49,102 nucleotides of DNA from Planctomycetota bacterium (GTDB lineage Bacteria > Planctomycetota > Brocadiia > Brocadiales > Brocadiaceae), in contig JACRII010000139.1 of the NCBI GenBank assembly GCA_016235875.1, forward strand, positions 1 through 49,102, written 5' to 3'. Shown one piece after another: positions 42,181 through 49,102 of the stretch. The position numbers and the translations under genes were made by a program. Each line of letters begins with the position of its first letter. Position 1 is the first letter of the stretch. The notes below the pieces were generated by a model, which saw only the letters and a program-made list of their open reading frames with translations, was not told where the DNA came from and searched no databases.

Positions 42181-42714
42181 TTACTTTTGCCTACTGGATA
42201 ATTCATCAAGCAACGGTTTTATTTCACTATCAATTCCTGCCTTTTTATATTCCTGCTTGTAAACTATATTCAACATAGGGTCGACAACCAATACCTTACA
42301 TTTGTTGTCCTCACCCCCGAGTGCCTGTGTTACAGCGCCATCCCAGTCTAAGAGGAAAGGGATTTCTTTTGAGGTTGGGTCCTGTCCTGAAATCTTCCCC
42401 TTCAGCACAGATTTTGGAACGAGCGGAGGCCGCTTCCTCAAATCCATGATTGCAATCATCTGCACCTTCTGATTCTCCTGGGCCAAAGATTTTAATTCTG
42501 TCTTGCAATCAACCGCAGTCTGAAGGGTAGTCCGGCTTTGTAACACCACAAGGGTTATTTTACCTTCCATATCCAATTGAGAATACTTTTTCTCGTGCGG
42601 GTCTTCTAAACTAAAATCTACAAACCTATTAACAACCTCCGATCCAGATACAATAAAAGGAACTAAATATACCACTGTTGCTATCATTAAAAACCATTGT
42701 ATCTTATTTTTCAT
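42181..42714 (-). CDS. Exported thioredoxin-fold-like protein without CxxC
   Basis: This 177-residue protein starts with a hydrophobic segment at about residues 6-24 (signal or anchor). The rest is like a redoxin (FVDFSLEDPHEKKYSQLDMEGKITLVVLQ, IPFLLDWDGAVTQALG and VVDPMLNIVYKQEY, in pieces). A CxxC or peroxidatic cysteine at the usual place is lacking, although C75 and C139 exist. AGGAAC lies just before the ATG. It converges on the retron RT gene. A periplasmic partner or a YtfJ-like role is possible, but the family is uncertain. Confidence 0.6.
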   Translation of the reverse strand: MKNKIQWFLMIATVVYLVPFIVSGSEVVNRFVDFSLEDPHEKKYSQLDMEGKITLVVLQSRTTLQTAVDCKTELKSLAQENQKVQMIAIMDLRKRPPLVPKSVLKGKISGQDPTSKEIPFLLDWDGAVTQALGGEDNKCKVLVVDPMLNIVYKQEYKKAGIDSEIKPLLDELSSRQK

Positions 42715-42801
42715 GTTCCTAACCTTTCAAAACGGATTGAGGTTTTATTTTTTCCCCAATCCCCTTTCTCTCCATTTCTCCTTATTTACACGTTTCCAAC
42801 T

Positions 42802-43872
42802 TTAATGCACGAGATAATTCAATCGCTTAATAGCATCCATCTTTTCACTGTTTCCAACCTTTGCCTGTTTTAATGCCTTTCGTATTATTTCGATGGAACG
42901 GTCGTAGGTCTCTTTATCCACGGGATACGGATGGCCATCCTTGCCTCCGTGGGCAAAGCTGTACCTCACGGGATCGTTAAAACTTGGACTCTTACCGTAC
43001 ACAAGCTCCGAAATCAGGGCGAGCGCCCGAATGGTCTTTGGGCCAACTCCTTCAATGCCAAGCAAGGTCTCAAAATCCTTAGGCACGCTCTCGTAGGTTT
43101 TTGTGAATATTTTATAAAGCCTATCAGGATGAATGTCATGGACGTCGACGTGGTGATGGGATGGTAGATGCAAGGTCTGCATCTTTTTGATTTCACCCAC
43201 TAATGTATCAGGTTTAACCTGTGACAGCATGACGGTCGTCTGCCTTGCCTCTTCGCTCTCCACAGCCACCATATTTAAGGTATTTCCCTTAGAATCGCAG
43301 CAAATAGCCTGATGCGGCTCTACCACAAAATTTGTAACCTTACTACCCAGCCAGTGGTATCGGCGGGCATATTTATTCGCATCATTCATCCCCTGCTGGA
43401 CAACCGCCCAGTCCCCGGTCTTCGTGAAGATAAACGAATGGTGGTAGAGTTGATATCCATCCTGGACGGCGCTACTGTCCACTTTAGCGCTCATTCTGCT
43501 GGCATAGACAAGTTTTTCGGGATCACACGACAATTGGGCGCCTGCACTTATAATCTCTGAGGGCGTCTTTCGGGAAGTTCCACCCTTTCCTCCTGCAATG
43601 AATAGCCCCAGTTCCTTTTCAAGCCCCTTGATGCCTTCCTTCAACGCCCCGCAGGTGGTTGTGGTAACGCCGCTTGAATGCCAGTCAAATCCCAGTACAC
43701 AGCCCAATGCCTGAAACCAGAATGGATCCGAAAGTTTTCTGGGTATTTCCTGCGGACCGTATTCACTGACAATGGCGATAATAATCTCCCGCGCCAGTCG
43801 TTTCATCCTTTGGAAAAGCCATGCTGGCGCTTTGCCGCCGTGAAGAGGAAGATATGTAATGCCCGTTCTCAT
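42802..43872 (-). CDS. DUF763 protein
   Basis: This 356-residue protein begins MRTGITYLPLHGGKAPAWLF and contains GCVLGFDWHSSGVTTT, SRMSAKVDSSAVQDGYQLYHH, GMNDANKYARRYHWL and a HhH-like LLGIEGVGPKTIRALALI stretch near residue 265. This is the DUF763 pattern, known in archaea and some bacteria. The helix-hairpin-helix suggests DNA binding, but the activity is unknown. It stands alone on the minus strand between short gaps. The length is near normal for the family. Confidence 0.85.
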   Translation of the reverse strand: MRTGITYLPLHGGKAPAWLFQRMKRLAREIIIAIVSEYGPQEIPRKLSDPFWFQALGCVLGFDWHSSGVTTTTCGALKEGIKGLEKELGLFIAGGKGGTSRKTPSEIISAGAQLSCDPEKLVYASRMSAKVDSSAVQDGYQLYHHSFIFTKTGDWAVVQQGMNDANKYARRYHWLGSKVTNFVVEPHQAICCDSKGNTLNMVAVESEEARQTTVMLSQVKPDTLVGEIKKMQTLHLPSHHHVDVHDIHPDRLYKIFTKTYESVPKDFETLLGIEGVGPKTIRALALISELVYGKSPSFNDPVRYSFAHGGKDGHPYPVDKETYDRSIEIIRKALKQAKVGNSEKMDAIKRLNYLVH

Positions 43873-44007
43873 AGGATATTTTGAAAGTGAAAATTACGAA
43901 AAATGTTTGGAACATGCTTTAATATACGGCTGGATTATTTTAGCATACACAGATAAGTTTGTCTACTCCATCCTGAGTGTTACACTTCATTATTGAACTG
44001 GCGAAAA

Positions 44008-45798
44008 TTAAAAATGCATTTCTCTGACGAAAATATTCTCAAAAGCTGGGAACTGAGAAAGTTCCGTGACCTGAACAGTGCGGGCAATCCGAGAAGCATC
44101 ATGTAGCAATTTCTTGTTTAACAACGCTTGCACGGCGCCATCCAAACTTGAATTGCCGACAAAAGAAAACTTTACTTGTGTCAAAGCGGGGAGAATGCCA
44201 ATACCAAAGAGGCTTTCCTTGCTCAGATGGTATCCAAATGCACCTGCGATAATGACGGTTTTAAGATCATCTGGTTTAAGATTATGTGATGTAAGTAAGA
44301 TTTCAATGCCTGCCCTGATGGCTGCCTTTGCCAGTTGCACCTGTCTGATATCTTCCTGTGAAATCGAGACGTTTTCGGCTAAGCGAAAGTAACGTCTCCC
44401 ATCTTTCTCGAAGAGGTATGTCCCGTATTTTCCAGCAATATCACTCCCGATACTCTGTAAACGTCCCCTGGAATTGACAAGCCCAACCCGCACAAGTTCT
44501 GAAACAGCCTCCACAAGCCCGCTTCCACAGATACCGCGCGGTTTACCACCGCCGATAACATCAATGAATAATGGTAACCGTTCACCCCCACCCCTAACCC
44601 CTCCCACCAGGGGCGGGGAAGATTCATTGTTCCCTTGTATTCCTTCCCATGTCCCCCTCAGTGAGGGGGAGAAAGGGGGAGTGGTGAGGTTTAAGTGGGG
44701 GTGAACTGTTGCGAATAATTCTTCTTCAAGCCTTACGTGTTCAATCGCCCCCACACTTGCCCTCATGCCTGAACTTATCGTTACTCCCTCGAAACACGGG
44801 CCTGCTGCGGTAGAGGTTGCCACTATCTGATTGTCAAGAAAAAGAACCATTTCACCATTCGTGCCAATATCCAAAAAAAGGGCTGGCAATTCCAACGTCT
44901 CATAATGGATGGCAAGAAGCCCGGAAACGATATCTCCGCCCACATACGCAGAAAAACAGGGGAATGTTGTTACTGGCGCATATTCAGCAATTGCAATAGC
45001 AAGTTCCTTCGCTGTTGTCGTGAAGGTATCAAGGATTTCGGCTGTATAGGGATACTCGCCTATCCCCCTGATTTCCTTGTTTAAAAATATATGCTGCATG
45101 GTGGTATTACCAGCGGCCATAACCTGGTAAATATTTTCAGGTTTTATACCTCTCTCAGACGATAAAAAAGTAATTAAAAAATTAATGGCAGATATAAGCT
45201 CCCGGTGCATTCTGAAGAGACCGTCCTTATGGGAAATGGAGTACTTTATCCGCGACATAACATCATGACCATAATACACGAGCGGATTCAGCACGGAAGA
45301 ATTTTCGAGTATATTGCCATGTTGAAGATCAACCAGTGATGCTACCAGCGTTGTAGTCCCAATATCCAGGGCAATTCCGTACATGCAAGATTGTGTATCA
45401 CCCTCTTCAGTTGCAATGAGTTTATCATTTGCATATACCCGCGTGGAATAAAGGTCGTTGCCATAATGCACCAGCTCCTTTTTTACCGATGGATTCATGT
45501 TGTATTGTTGACTATCTTTTGTGAAGAAGCCGTCGATAATCTTCATGTCATCCTTCCTTTCCTGGGAAGGAAGGGTAACCTCCATATCATTTTCAACAAC
45601 AGTTTTACAGGCAAGTACCGTATCGAGGGTTTTATTGATCCGTACCTGCACGATATCCTTTCCGCATTTACCCGTACCACCGCATGGACTTTCCACAGAA
45701 ACACCAAGCTTCCTTGCCGCTTCAAGGATGGTAATCCCTTTTGGCACCTCACCTTCAATTCTTAATGGATAAAAAGTTATCTTTGCGCTCTCTGTCAT
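44008..45798 (-). CDS. RACo-like corrinoid protein activator (2Fe-2S plus ASKHA/DUF4445)
   Basis: This 596-residue protein has an N-terminal ferredoxin-like domain with C39, C45 and C64 and an ASKHA ATPase domain (ALDIGTTTLVASLVDL, AAGNTTMQHIF, FLDIGTNGEMVLF, GAFGYHLS). Such proteins reductively reactivate the Co(II) form of corrinoid proteins with ATP. At the usual fourth-ligand position the sequence is CGKD rather than CGKC, so D48 replaces a cysteine. About 45 residues around HPHLNLTTPPFSPSLRG are encoded by a palindromic repeat (44576-44710). I start at ATG 45798, where AAGGGA precedes and ATGA overlaps the upstream methyltransferase. Confidence 0.88.
   Translation of the reverse strand: MTESAKITFYPLRIEGEVPKGITILEAARKLGVSVESPCGGTGKCGKDIVQVRINKTLDTVLACKTVVENDMEVTLPSQERKDDMKIIDGFFTKDSQQYNMNPSVKKELVHYGNDLYSTRVYANDKLIATEEGDTQSCMYGIALDIGTTTLVASLVDLQHGNILENSSVLNPLVYYGHDVMSRIKYSISHKDGLFRMHRELISAINFLITFLSSERGIKPENIYQVMAAGNTTMQHIFLNKEIRGIGEYPYTAEILDTFTTTAKELAIAIAEYAPVTTFPCFSAYVGGDIVSGLLAIHYETLELPALFLDIGTNGEMVLFLDNQIVATSTAAGPCFEGVTISSGMRASVGAIEHVRLEEELFATVHPHLNLTTPPFSPSLRGTWEGIQGNNESSPPLVGGVRGGGERLPLFIDVIGGGKPRGICGSGLVEAVSELVRVGLVNSRGRLQSIGSDIAGKYGTYLFEKDGRRYFRLAENVSISQEDIRQVQLAKAAIRAGIEILLTSHNLKPDDLKTVIIAGAFGYHLSKESLFGIGILPALTQVKFSFVGNSSLDGAVQALLNKKLLHDASRIARTVQVTELSQFPAFENIFVREMHF
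44576..44710. repeat. 135-bp in-frame palindromic insertion in the RACo-like gene
   Basis: The ends form an inverted repeat of 16 bases with one mismatch: AACNGTTCACCCCCAC at 44576-44591 and the complement at 44695-44710. Inside are CCCTCCCACCAGGGGCGGGG and CCCCCTCAGTGAGGGGG palindromes. The length is exactly 45 codons and the frame stays open, so the gene gains about 45 residues. Confidence 0.85.
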
Positions 45799-46811
45799 GT
45801 ATTTCCCTTCACGACTGCTGTCATGGCCTTTATATGCCCGACGGGTGTTTTTGCGCTCAGGCCGCATGCAGGGGCAAGGATGTCTATACCGCAATTCAAC
45901 AGGTTTCTTGAGGCATTTTGTATCCTGTCAATTGGACCGTTTTGTAAAAGAATCGTACTTACGTTGCCCATGAGCTTTTTCCCAGAAATGACATTTTTTG
46001 CTTCTCGTATATTTACCATAGAATCCACACTTACACATTCAGACACGAGTTCCTTAAGTAGTTCATAGACAGGGCTCACACTGCCGCAGATATGGACTAT
46101 GACCGGTTTTCCAAGTTCATGCATCCTATTTGCAATCCTGTTCAAATAGGGAAGTACGAATTCTTTGAACAGGCCGGGTCCAAGAATCTCCCCGGTTGCG
46201 GAAGGGTCGGATATTACCATAACATCCACGCCATGCCCAATAAGTGCCTCACCGTACCTGATACTATTGTCAGTTAAAAATCTGAGCAAACCATGGACAT
46301 CTTCAGGCTCTTGTTTGAGCGCTTTAAAAAGCACCGTTGCTTCTACCAGTGAGGTAGCAAGGCTCAACGGACCGACCAGATTCCCTATTATAGGTGTATC
46401 GGAGAAGAGACGGCTTAATATCGCAGTACATTCAAGGATTGTGGGAAGACGGCCGTCTTTATGAGGGTTGAGTTCTTTTAAATCCTTCCACTGTTTCACG
46501 GATTTTAGCGGATACTGTACCATGTGAGGGCTCGTAATCTCATCACCATCTTCTACTTCCCCTCCAAAAGCCTCAGCTTCTGCCGTCATGCAGAAAGGGA
46601 TACCGAGATTTTCAAGTCCTGTTTCTATTCGCATAGCAATTGAAAGCTCTGCCATTTTTTGCGCATCACGGTGCACTGCCGGCCATCGGCATCCTGTTTG
46701 TATCATGACCTCTCTGCAAGCCATAGTCATCATGCCGCCCGGACAGATAACAGGAGCCCTGTCTACACTTTCACCACGAAGTACTTTAAGGAGTCGCTCT
46801 TTTTCTGTCAT
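45795..46811 (-). CDS. UroD-family (MtaA/CmuA-type) corrinoid methyltransferase, second copy
   Basis: This 338-residue protein reads TEKERLLKVLRGESVDRAPVI, GGMMTMACREVM, IIGNLVGPLSLAT and VIVHICGSVSPVYELL. These match methylcobamide:CoM-type methyltransferases of the uroporphyrinogen decarboxylase fold. The HICGS stretch and a later C residue supply the zinc-binding His-x-Cys. It lies between a similar gene upstream and the activator gene downstream (ATGA overlap), so it is part of one operon. The substrate cannot be read from sequence. No ribosome site precedes the ATG, and the upstream gap holds repeats. Confidence 0.85.
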   Translation of the reverse strand: MTEKERLLKVLRGESVDRAPVICPGGMMTMACREVMIQTGCRWPAVHRDAQKMAELSIAMRIETGLENLGIPFCMTAEAEAFGGEVEDGDEITSPHMVQYPLKSVKQWKDLKELNPHKDGRLPTILECTAILSRLFSDTPIIGNLVGPLSLATSLVEATVLFKALKQEPEDVHGLLRFLTDNSIRYGEALIGHGVDVMVISDPSATGEILGPGLFKEFVLPYLNRIANRMHELGKPVIVHICGSVSPVYELLKELVSECVSVDSMVNIREAKNVISGKKLMGNVSTILLQNGPIDRIQNASRNLLNCGIDILAPACGLSAKTPVGHIKAMTAVVKGNT

Positions 46812-46826
46812 AATAATTAGAATGAA

Positions 46827-46854
46827 GTAGGGGCACGGTGCACCGTGCCCCTAC
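46827..46854. repeat. Perfect 28-bp GTAGGGGC palindrome
   Basis: GTAGGGGCACGGTG is followed by its mirror complement CACCGTGCCCCTAC. It lies 15 bases before the start of the methyltransferase gene on the minus strand. It is of the same family as 98-125 and 19312-19339. Confidence 0.92.
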
Positions 46855-46880
46855 AGATTGGTATTTTTCGTAACAAATTG

Positions 46881-47076
46881 GTGGATTCGCTGCGCTTAAT
46901 CCACCCTTACTATCTGATTATTCCCCTCTTGGGAGGGGTTGGGGGTGGGTCCCTTTCCCCGTTTTCACGAGGACAAGGGTCGTGAAATTTCAGTGAATAT
47001 TTCGCGAATTACCGGCTTACCCACCCCTAAATCGTTCGACTGAGCTCACGACGAAGTCCCCTCCCAAGAGGGGACT
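46881..47076. repeat. Cluster of palindromic repeats between the two methyltransferases
   Basis: GGTGGATT pairs with AATCCACC (46881-46905). CCCCTCTTGGGAGGGG with GGGGGTGGGT follows at 46922-46950. At 47020-47076 come ACCCACCCC and then AGTCCCCTC/GAGGGGACT with loop CCAA, which mirrors the former block. The two blocks form a larger inverted pair. No T-tract marks a terminator, so the operon may continue across. Confidence 0.8.
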
Positions 47077-47078
47077 TT

Positions 47079-48131
47079 CTAATTTAAATTAATTGGAAGT
47101 CGTGCGTATCTCCTCCCTGCTTCAAGAAAGGCAACCATATTTTCATGCGGCGTATGAATGGGTACCTCGCACCCCGTGGCAACGATAAACCCTTTCGGAT
47201 TGTCAGATGCCTTTGCCACACACTCCTTCACCATATCGTTGATAATTTCCGGGTTCCCCTTGAGCATCCCATCTGCCGGGCTTACATTCCCCATTAAACA
47301 GACTTTCACTCCTACCAATTCTTTTGCCTCAAGGAGGTCGATATTGTCAATGCTCAGGATATCCGCACCACTCTCAGCCATGCATTGTATTACCCTTCTC
47401 GTTTTTCCGCAGATATGGAGTACGCCAGGGAGATTATACGAATGGATATGCGCATACACTTCCTTGAGATATGGCAAGACGAATTCCCTGAAATGTCTCT
47501 CGCTTATCATAGAACCCGTAGCCACAGGCTCAACGGTAACCGGAACACCCCCGGCTTTTACATAGGCGTCGATCAGGTTTTTCACCGATTGGGTAGCAAC
47601 CTTCATCAGGGTATGGACCAGTTCCGTGTCTGTATAGAGTTCTTTGATAAATATCTCCGTCCCTCTTAAAGCCGCAGATGTGGTAAATGGCGCACCAATG
47701 ACGGGTACTATAAAGACTTCATTGCCAATTGCATCTACGCAGCGCCTTACTGCCTCAAGGTACACGGGGAGTCTCCCGTCTTTTTCAGGGTTTACGGGTT
47801 TAAGCTTTTTGAGGTCTTCACGTGTTCGTATAAATGGAGTTTCTACCTGCGGCGCATCATCTTCGGGAAAGTACATCTTTGTGCCCATTGCCTCCGCAAG
47901 GGTCGAGGTGGTAGAGAAGAGGTAAACAATATCATGCCGATATTTTTTAAAACAGGCAATATTGGCATTTCCCATATTCTCACCGTTTGTGCAGAAATCC
48001 CTGACAGAGAAATTTAAACTCCGGGATGCAAAATTAAGGATTAACGGGCTCACCAGGAGCCGATCAACCTCTTTTCCTTGCAGGATTGCAAGCATTCGCT
48101 CTTTGGGTGTTATTTCATCTTTGGATTTCAC
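47079..48131 (-). CDS. UroD-family (MtaA/CmuA-type) corrinoid methyltransferase, first copy
   Basis: This 350-residue protein begins KSKDEITPKERMLAILQGKEVDR. It has VPVIGAPFTTSAALRG, VTVEPVATGSMI, VLHICGKTRRVIQ with the likely zinc ligands, and GNVSPADGML. The start is the GTG at 48131, overlapping the corrinoid gene stop as GTGA, with GGAGG about 7 bases upstream. The frame runs further upstream, but that part lies inside the corrinoid gene in another frame. Together with the corrinoid protein it should move a methyl group from an unknown substrate to, or from, the cobalt. Confidence 0.87.
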   Translation of the reverse strand: MKSKDEITPKERMLAILQGKEVDRLLVSPLILNFASRSLNFSVRDFCTNGENMGNANIACFKKYRHDIVYLFSTTSTLAEAMGTKMYFPEDDAPQVETPFIRTREDLKKLKPVNPEKDGRLPVYLEAVRRCVDAIGNEVFIVPVIGAPFTTSAALRGTEIFIKELYTDTELVHTLMKVATQSVKNLIDAYVKAGGVPVTVEPVATGSMISERHFREFVLPYLKEVYAHIHSYNLPGVLHICGKTRRVIQCMAESGADILSIDNIDLLEAKELVGVKVCLMGNVSPADGMLKGNPEIINDMVKECVAKASDNPKGFIVATGCEVPIHTPHENMVAFLEAGRRYARLPINLN

Positions 48132-48835
48132 CGCACGCCCTCCTGCCCTCTTCTCACGCTTACCAGTTCCGGGGTTTTCAATATCAGCGGGACGTGAATT
48201 TCCTGAAACAAACCCTTTGCAACCTTGACCGCCTCGGTGGCATTTTTGGCATATCCATCTGCACCGATATTTTTTGCAAATCCCGGCGATATCGGCCCAC
48301 CACCAACCATAACCCTGGAAGCGATACCGGCCTTCTTTAAATCTTCGATAATTACCTGCATGCCATCCATGGTTGTGGTCATGAGGGTAGAAAGGCAAAC
48401 GAGATCGGCTTTCAACTCTCCGGCGATATCAACGAACTTTGCATACGGTACGTTCCTTCCCAAGTCATGCATTTCGAAACCAGCGTTATCCAGCATTATT
48501 TTTACCAGATTTTTCCCAATATCATGGGTATCACCTTTCACAACTCCAATGACTACCTTTTTTTTGTTCCATGTCGTTTCCTTTGGCAGGTAAGGCCTAA
48601 GCACGTCAATTCCTGCATTCATCGCATCTGCGCAAAGGAGTATTTCCGGCACAAAATATTCTTCGTTTTCAAAAAGTTCATTTACCTTATCCATCCCCTT
48701 TGCGAGACCTTCAATAATTGCCTCATAGGGGTCGACATTGTGCTGAATTACTGCAGCCGCTGCTTCGGCAGCACGCGTGGCATCCATATCAATAACAGCC
48801 TGAGTTAAACGACAAAAAATATCTGACTTTTCCAT
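48128..48835 (-). CDS. Methyltransferase cognate corrinoid protein
   Basis: This 235-residue cobalamin-binding protein has a helical cap (about 1-85) and a Rossmann B12 domain with GDTHDIGKNLV (D102-x-H104-x-x-G107), the base-off/His-on signature. LSTLMTTTMDGM and MVGGGPIS follow. AGGAGGTG lies 8 bases before the ATG at 48835. It leads the operon with two UroD-fold methyltransferases and the RACo-like activator. The family is MtaC/MtbC/MttC-like, and the methyl donor (methanol, methylamine or methoxy) is unknown. Confidence 0.92.
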   Translation of the reverse strand: MEKSDIFCRLTQAVIDMDATRAAEAAAAVIQHNVDPYEAIIEGLAKGMDKVNELFENEEYFVPEILLCADAMNAGIDVLRPYLPKETTWNKKKVVIGVVKGDTHDIGKNLVKIMLDNAGFEMHDLGRNVPYAKFVDIAGELKADLVCLSTLMTTTMDGMQVIIEDLKKAGIASRVMVGGGPISPGFAKNIGADGYAKNATEAVKVAKGLFQEIHVPLILKTPELVSVRRGQEGVR

Positions 48836-48890
48836 GTAAAAGACACCTCCTGACCATTGTTGCATTGAGAAATAGTAACAGTTCAGCTCG

Positions 48891-48980
48891 CCGCAAAGTT
48901 CGCATAACAACCCCTTTTGGTCACCCTTAACAAAGGGGAATTTAGGGGGTTGTCGCTCCGTGTTCTCTGTGGTGAACTAT
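48891..48980. repeat. Dispersed repeat with nested palindrome before the corrinoid operon
   Basis: GCTCGCCGCAAAG at the left and CTCTGTGGTGAACTATT at the right are arms of the GCAAAGACGCAAAG/GGTGAACTATT family. The interior holds an AACAACCCC...GGGGGTTGT palindrome. It lies between the divergent operons. Confidence 0.7.
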
Positions 48981-49023
48981 TACGAGAAATAAAATTATCC
49001 AATAAACTATTGGAGGGATGACG

Positions 49024-49102
49024 GTGTCTTTTTCGGATGAGAGAAAAACAGGTATGGATAAAGGTTTGGTTTCAGGTAAACAAGCGGATGAACTGCGTAA
49101 TA
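49024..49102 (+). CDS. Start of a gene cut by the window end
   Basis: The frame is open from GTG 49024, or ATG 49018, to the last base. GGAGG at 49012-49016 is 7 bases before the GTG, so the GTG fits better than the ATG. The first residues read VSFSDERKTGMDKGLVSGKQ. The product cannot be identified from 26 residues. Confidence 0.45.
   Translation, partial: MSFSDERKTGMDKGLVSGKQADELRN

Noticed and set aside
45799-45894. N-terminal extension of the RACo-like protein
   Set aside because: It overlaps the end of the methyltransferase gene and lacks domain pattern. ATG 45798 has AAGGGA upstream.
48132-48398. N-terminal extension of the first UroD-type methyltransferase
   Set aside because: It lies out of frame over the well-supported corrinoid gene. 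The GTG at 48131 has a ribosome site and a GTGA overlap.

Overview
The window looks like chromosomal DNA of an anammox-type planctomycete (Candidatus Brocadia, Jettenia or Kuenenia group). This is inferred from the mix of genes: LPS/Kdo synthesis, a four-subunit pyruvate:ferredoxin oxidoreductase, a corrinoid methyl-transfer operon with an activator ATPase, many small toxin-antitoxin pairs, and dense families of short palindromic repeats. No rRNA or anammox marker gene is present, so the genus is not settled.

Layout. 1-8.1 kb (minus strand): cobA-hemD fusion, a glycerophosphodiesterase-HEAT protein, a large OstA/LptC-like protein, a hicBA pair, kdsC and kdsD. 8.1-13.2 kb (plus): site-2 protease, scpA, a Trm112-like zinc ribbon overlapping yidC, and mnmE. 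13.2-16 kb (minus): an HPF/cold-shock fusion, an unusual leader with a micro-ORF and long hairpins, a small DUF5647-like pair, tRNA-Gly(CCC) and a YhcC-type radical SAM protein. 16.2-25.2 kb (plus): Xer recombinase, two unknown genes, a membrane TPR protein carrying repeat-derived insertions, a UPF0175/DUF3368 toxin-antitoxin pair, a B12-binding radical SAM protein, and pabB-pabC. 25.4-32.2 kb: an NtrC-type regulator with a degenerate GAFTGA loop, then alr, bioF, two small membrane proteins, bioB and an uncharacterised TIM-barrel-like protein. 32.7-37.8 kb (plus): an ECF sigma/anti-sigma pair, a cyclase-family hydrolase and porCDAB. 37.8-42.1 kb: an accessory island with mobile repeat copies, a broken DUF433/DUF5615 pair, hicB plus a truncated hicA, and a complete Eco1 (Ec86)-like retron. 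42.2-49.1 kb (minus): a thioredoxin-like protein, DUF763, a RACo-like activator, two UroD-family (MtaA/CmuA) methyltransferases and a corrinoid protein, then the start of one gene on the plus strand.

The strongest special system is the retron at 40031-42060. It has a nucleoside-deoxyribosyltransferase-like effector, a structured msr-msd RNA of about 148 nt with an a1/a2 stem, an msr hairpin that matches Eco1 from memory and a 15-bp msd stem, and a reverse transcriptase with the NAxxH, YADD and VTG motifs. It directly follows a hicA cut off after about 41 codons. The second theme is palindromic repeats, which lie between genes and also, in frame, inside two coding genes. The third is the corrinoid methyl-transfer operon, which could feed methyl groups to the same acetyl-CoA chemistry that porCDAB draws on.
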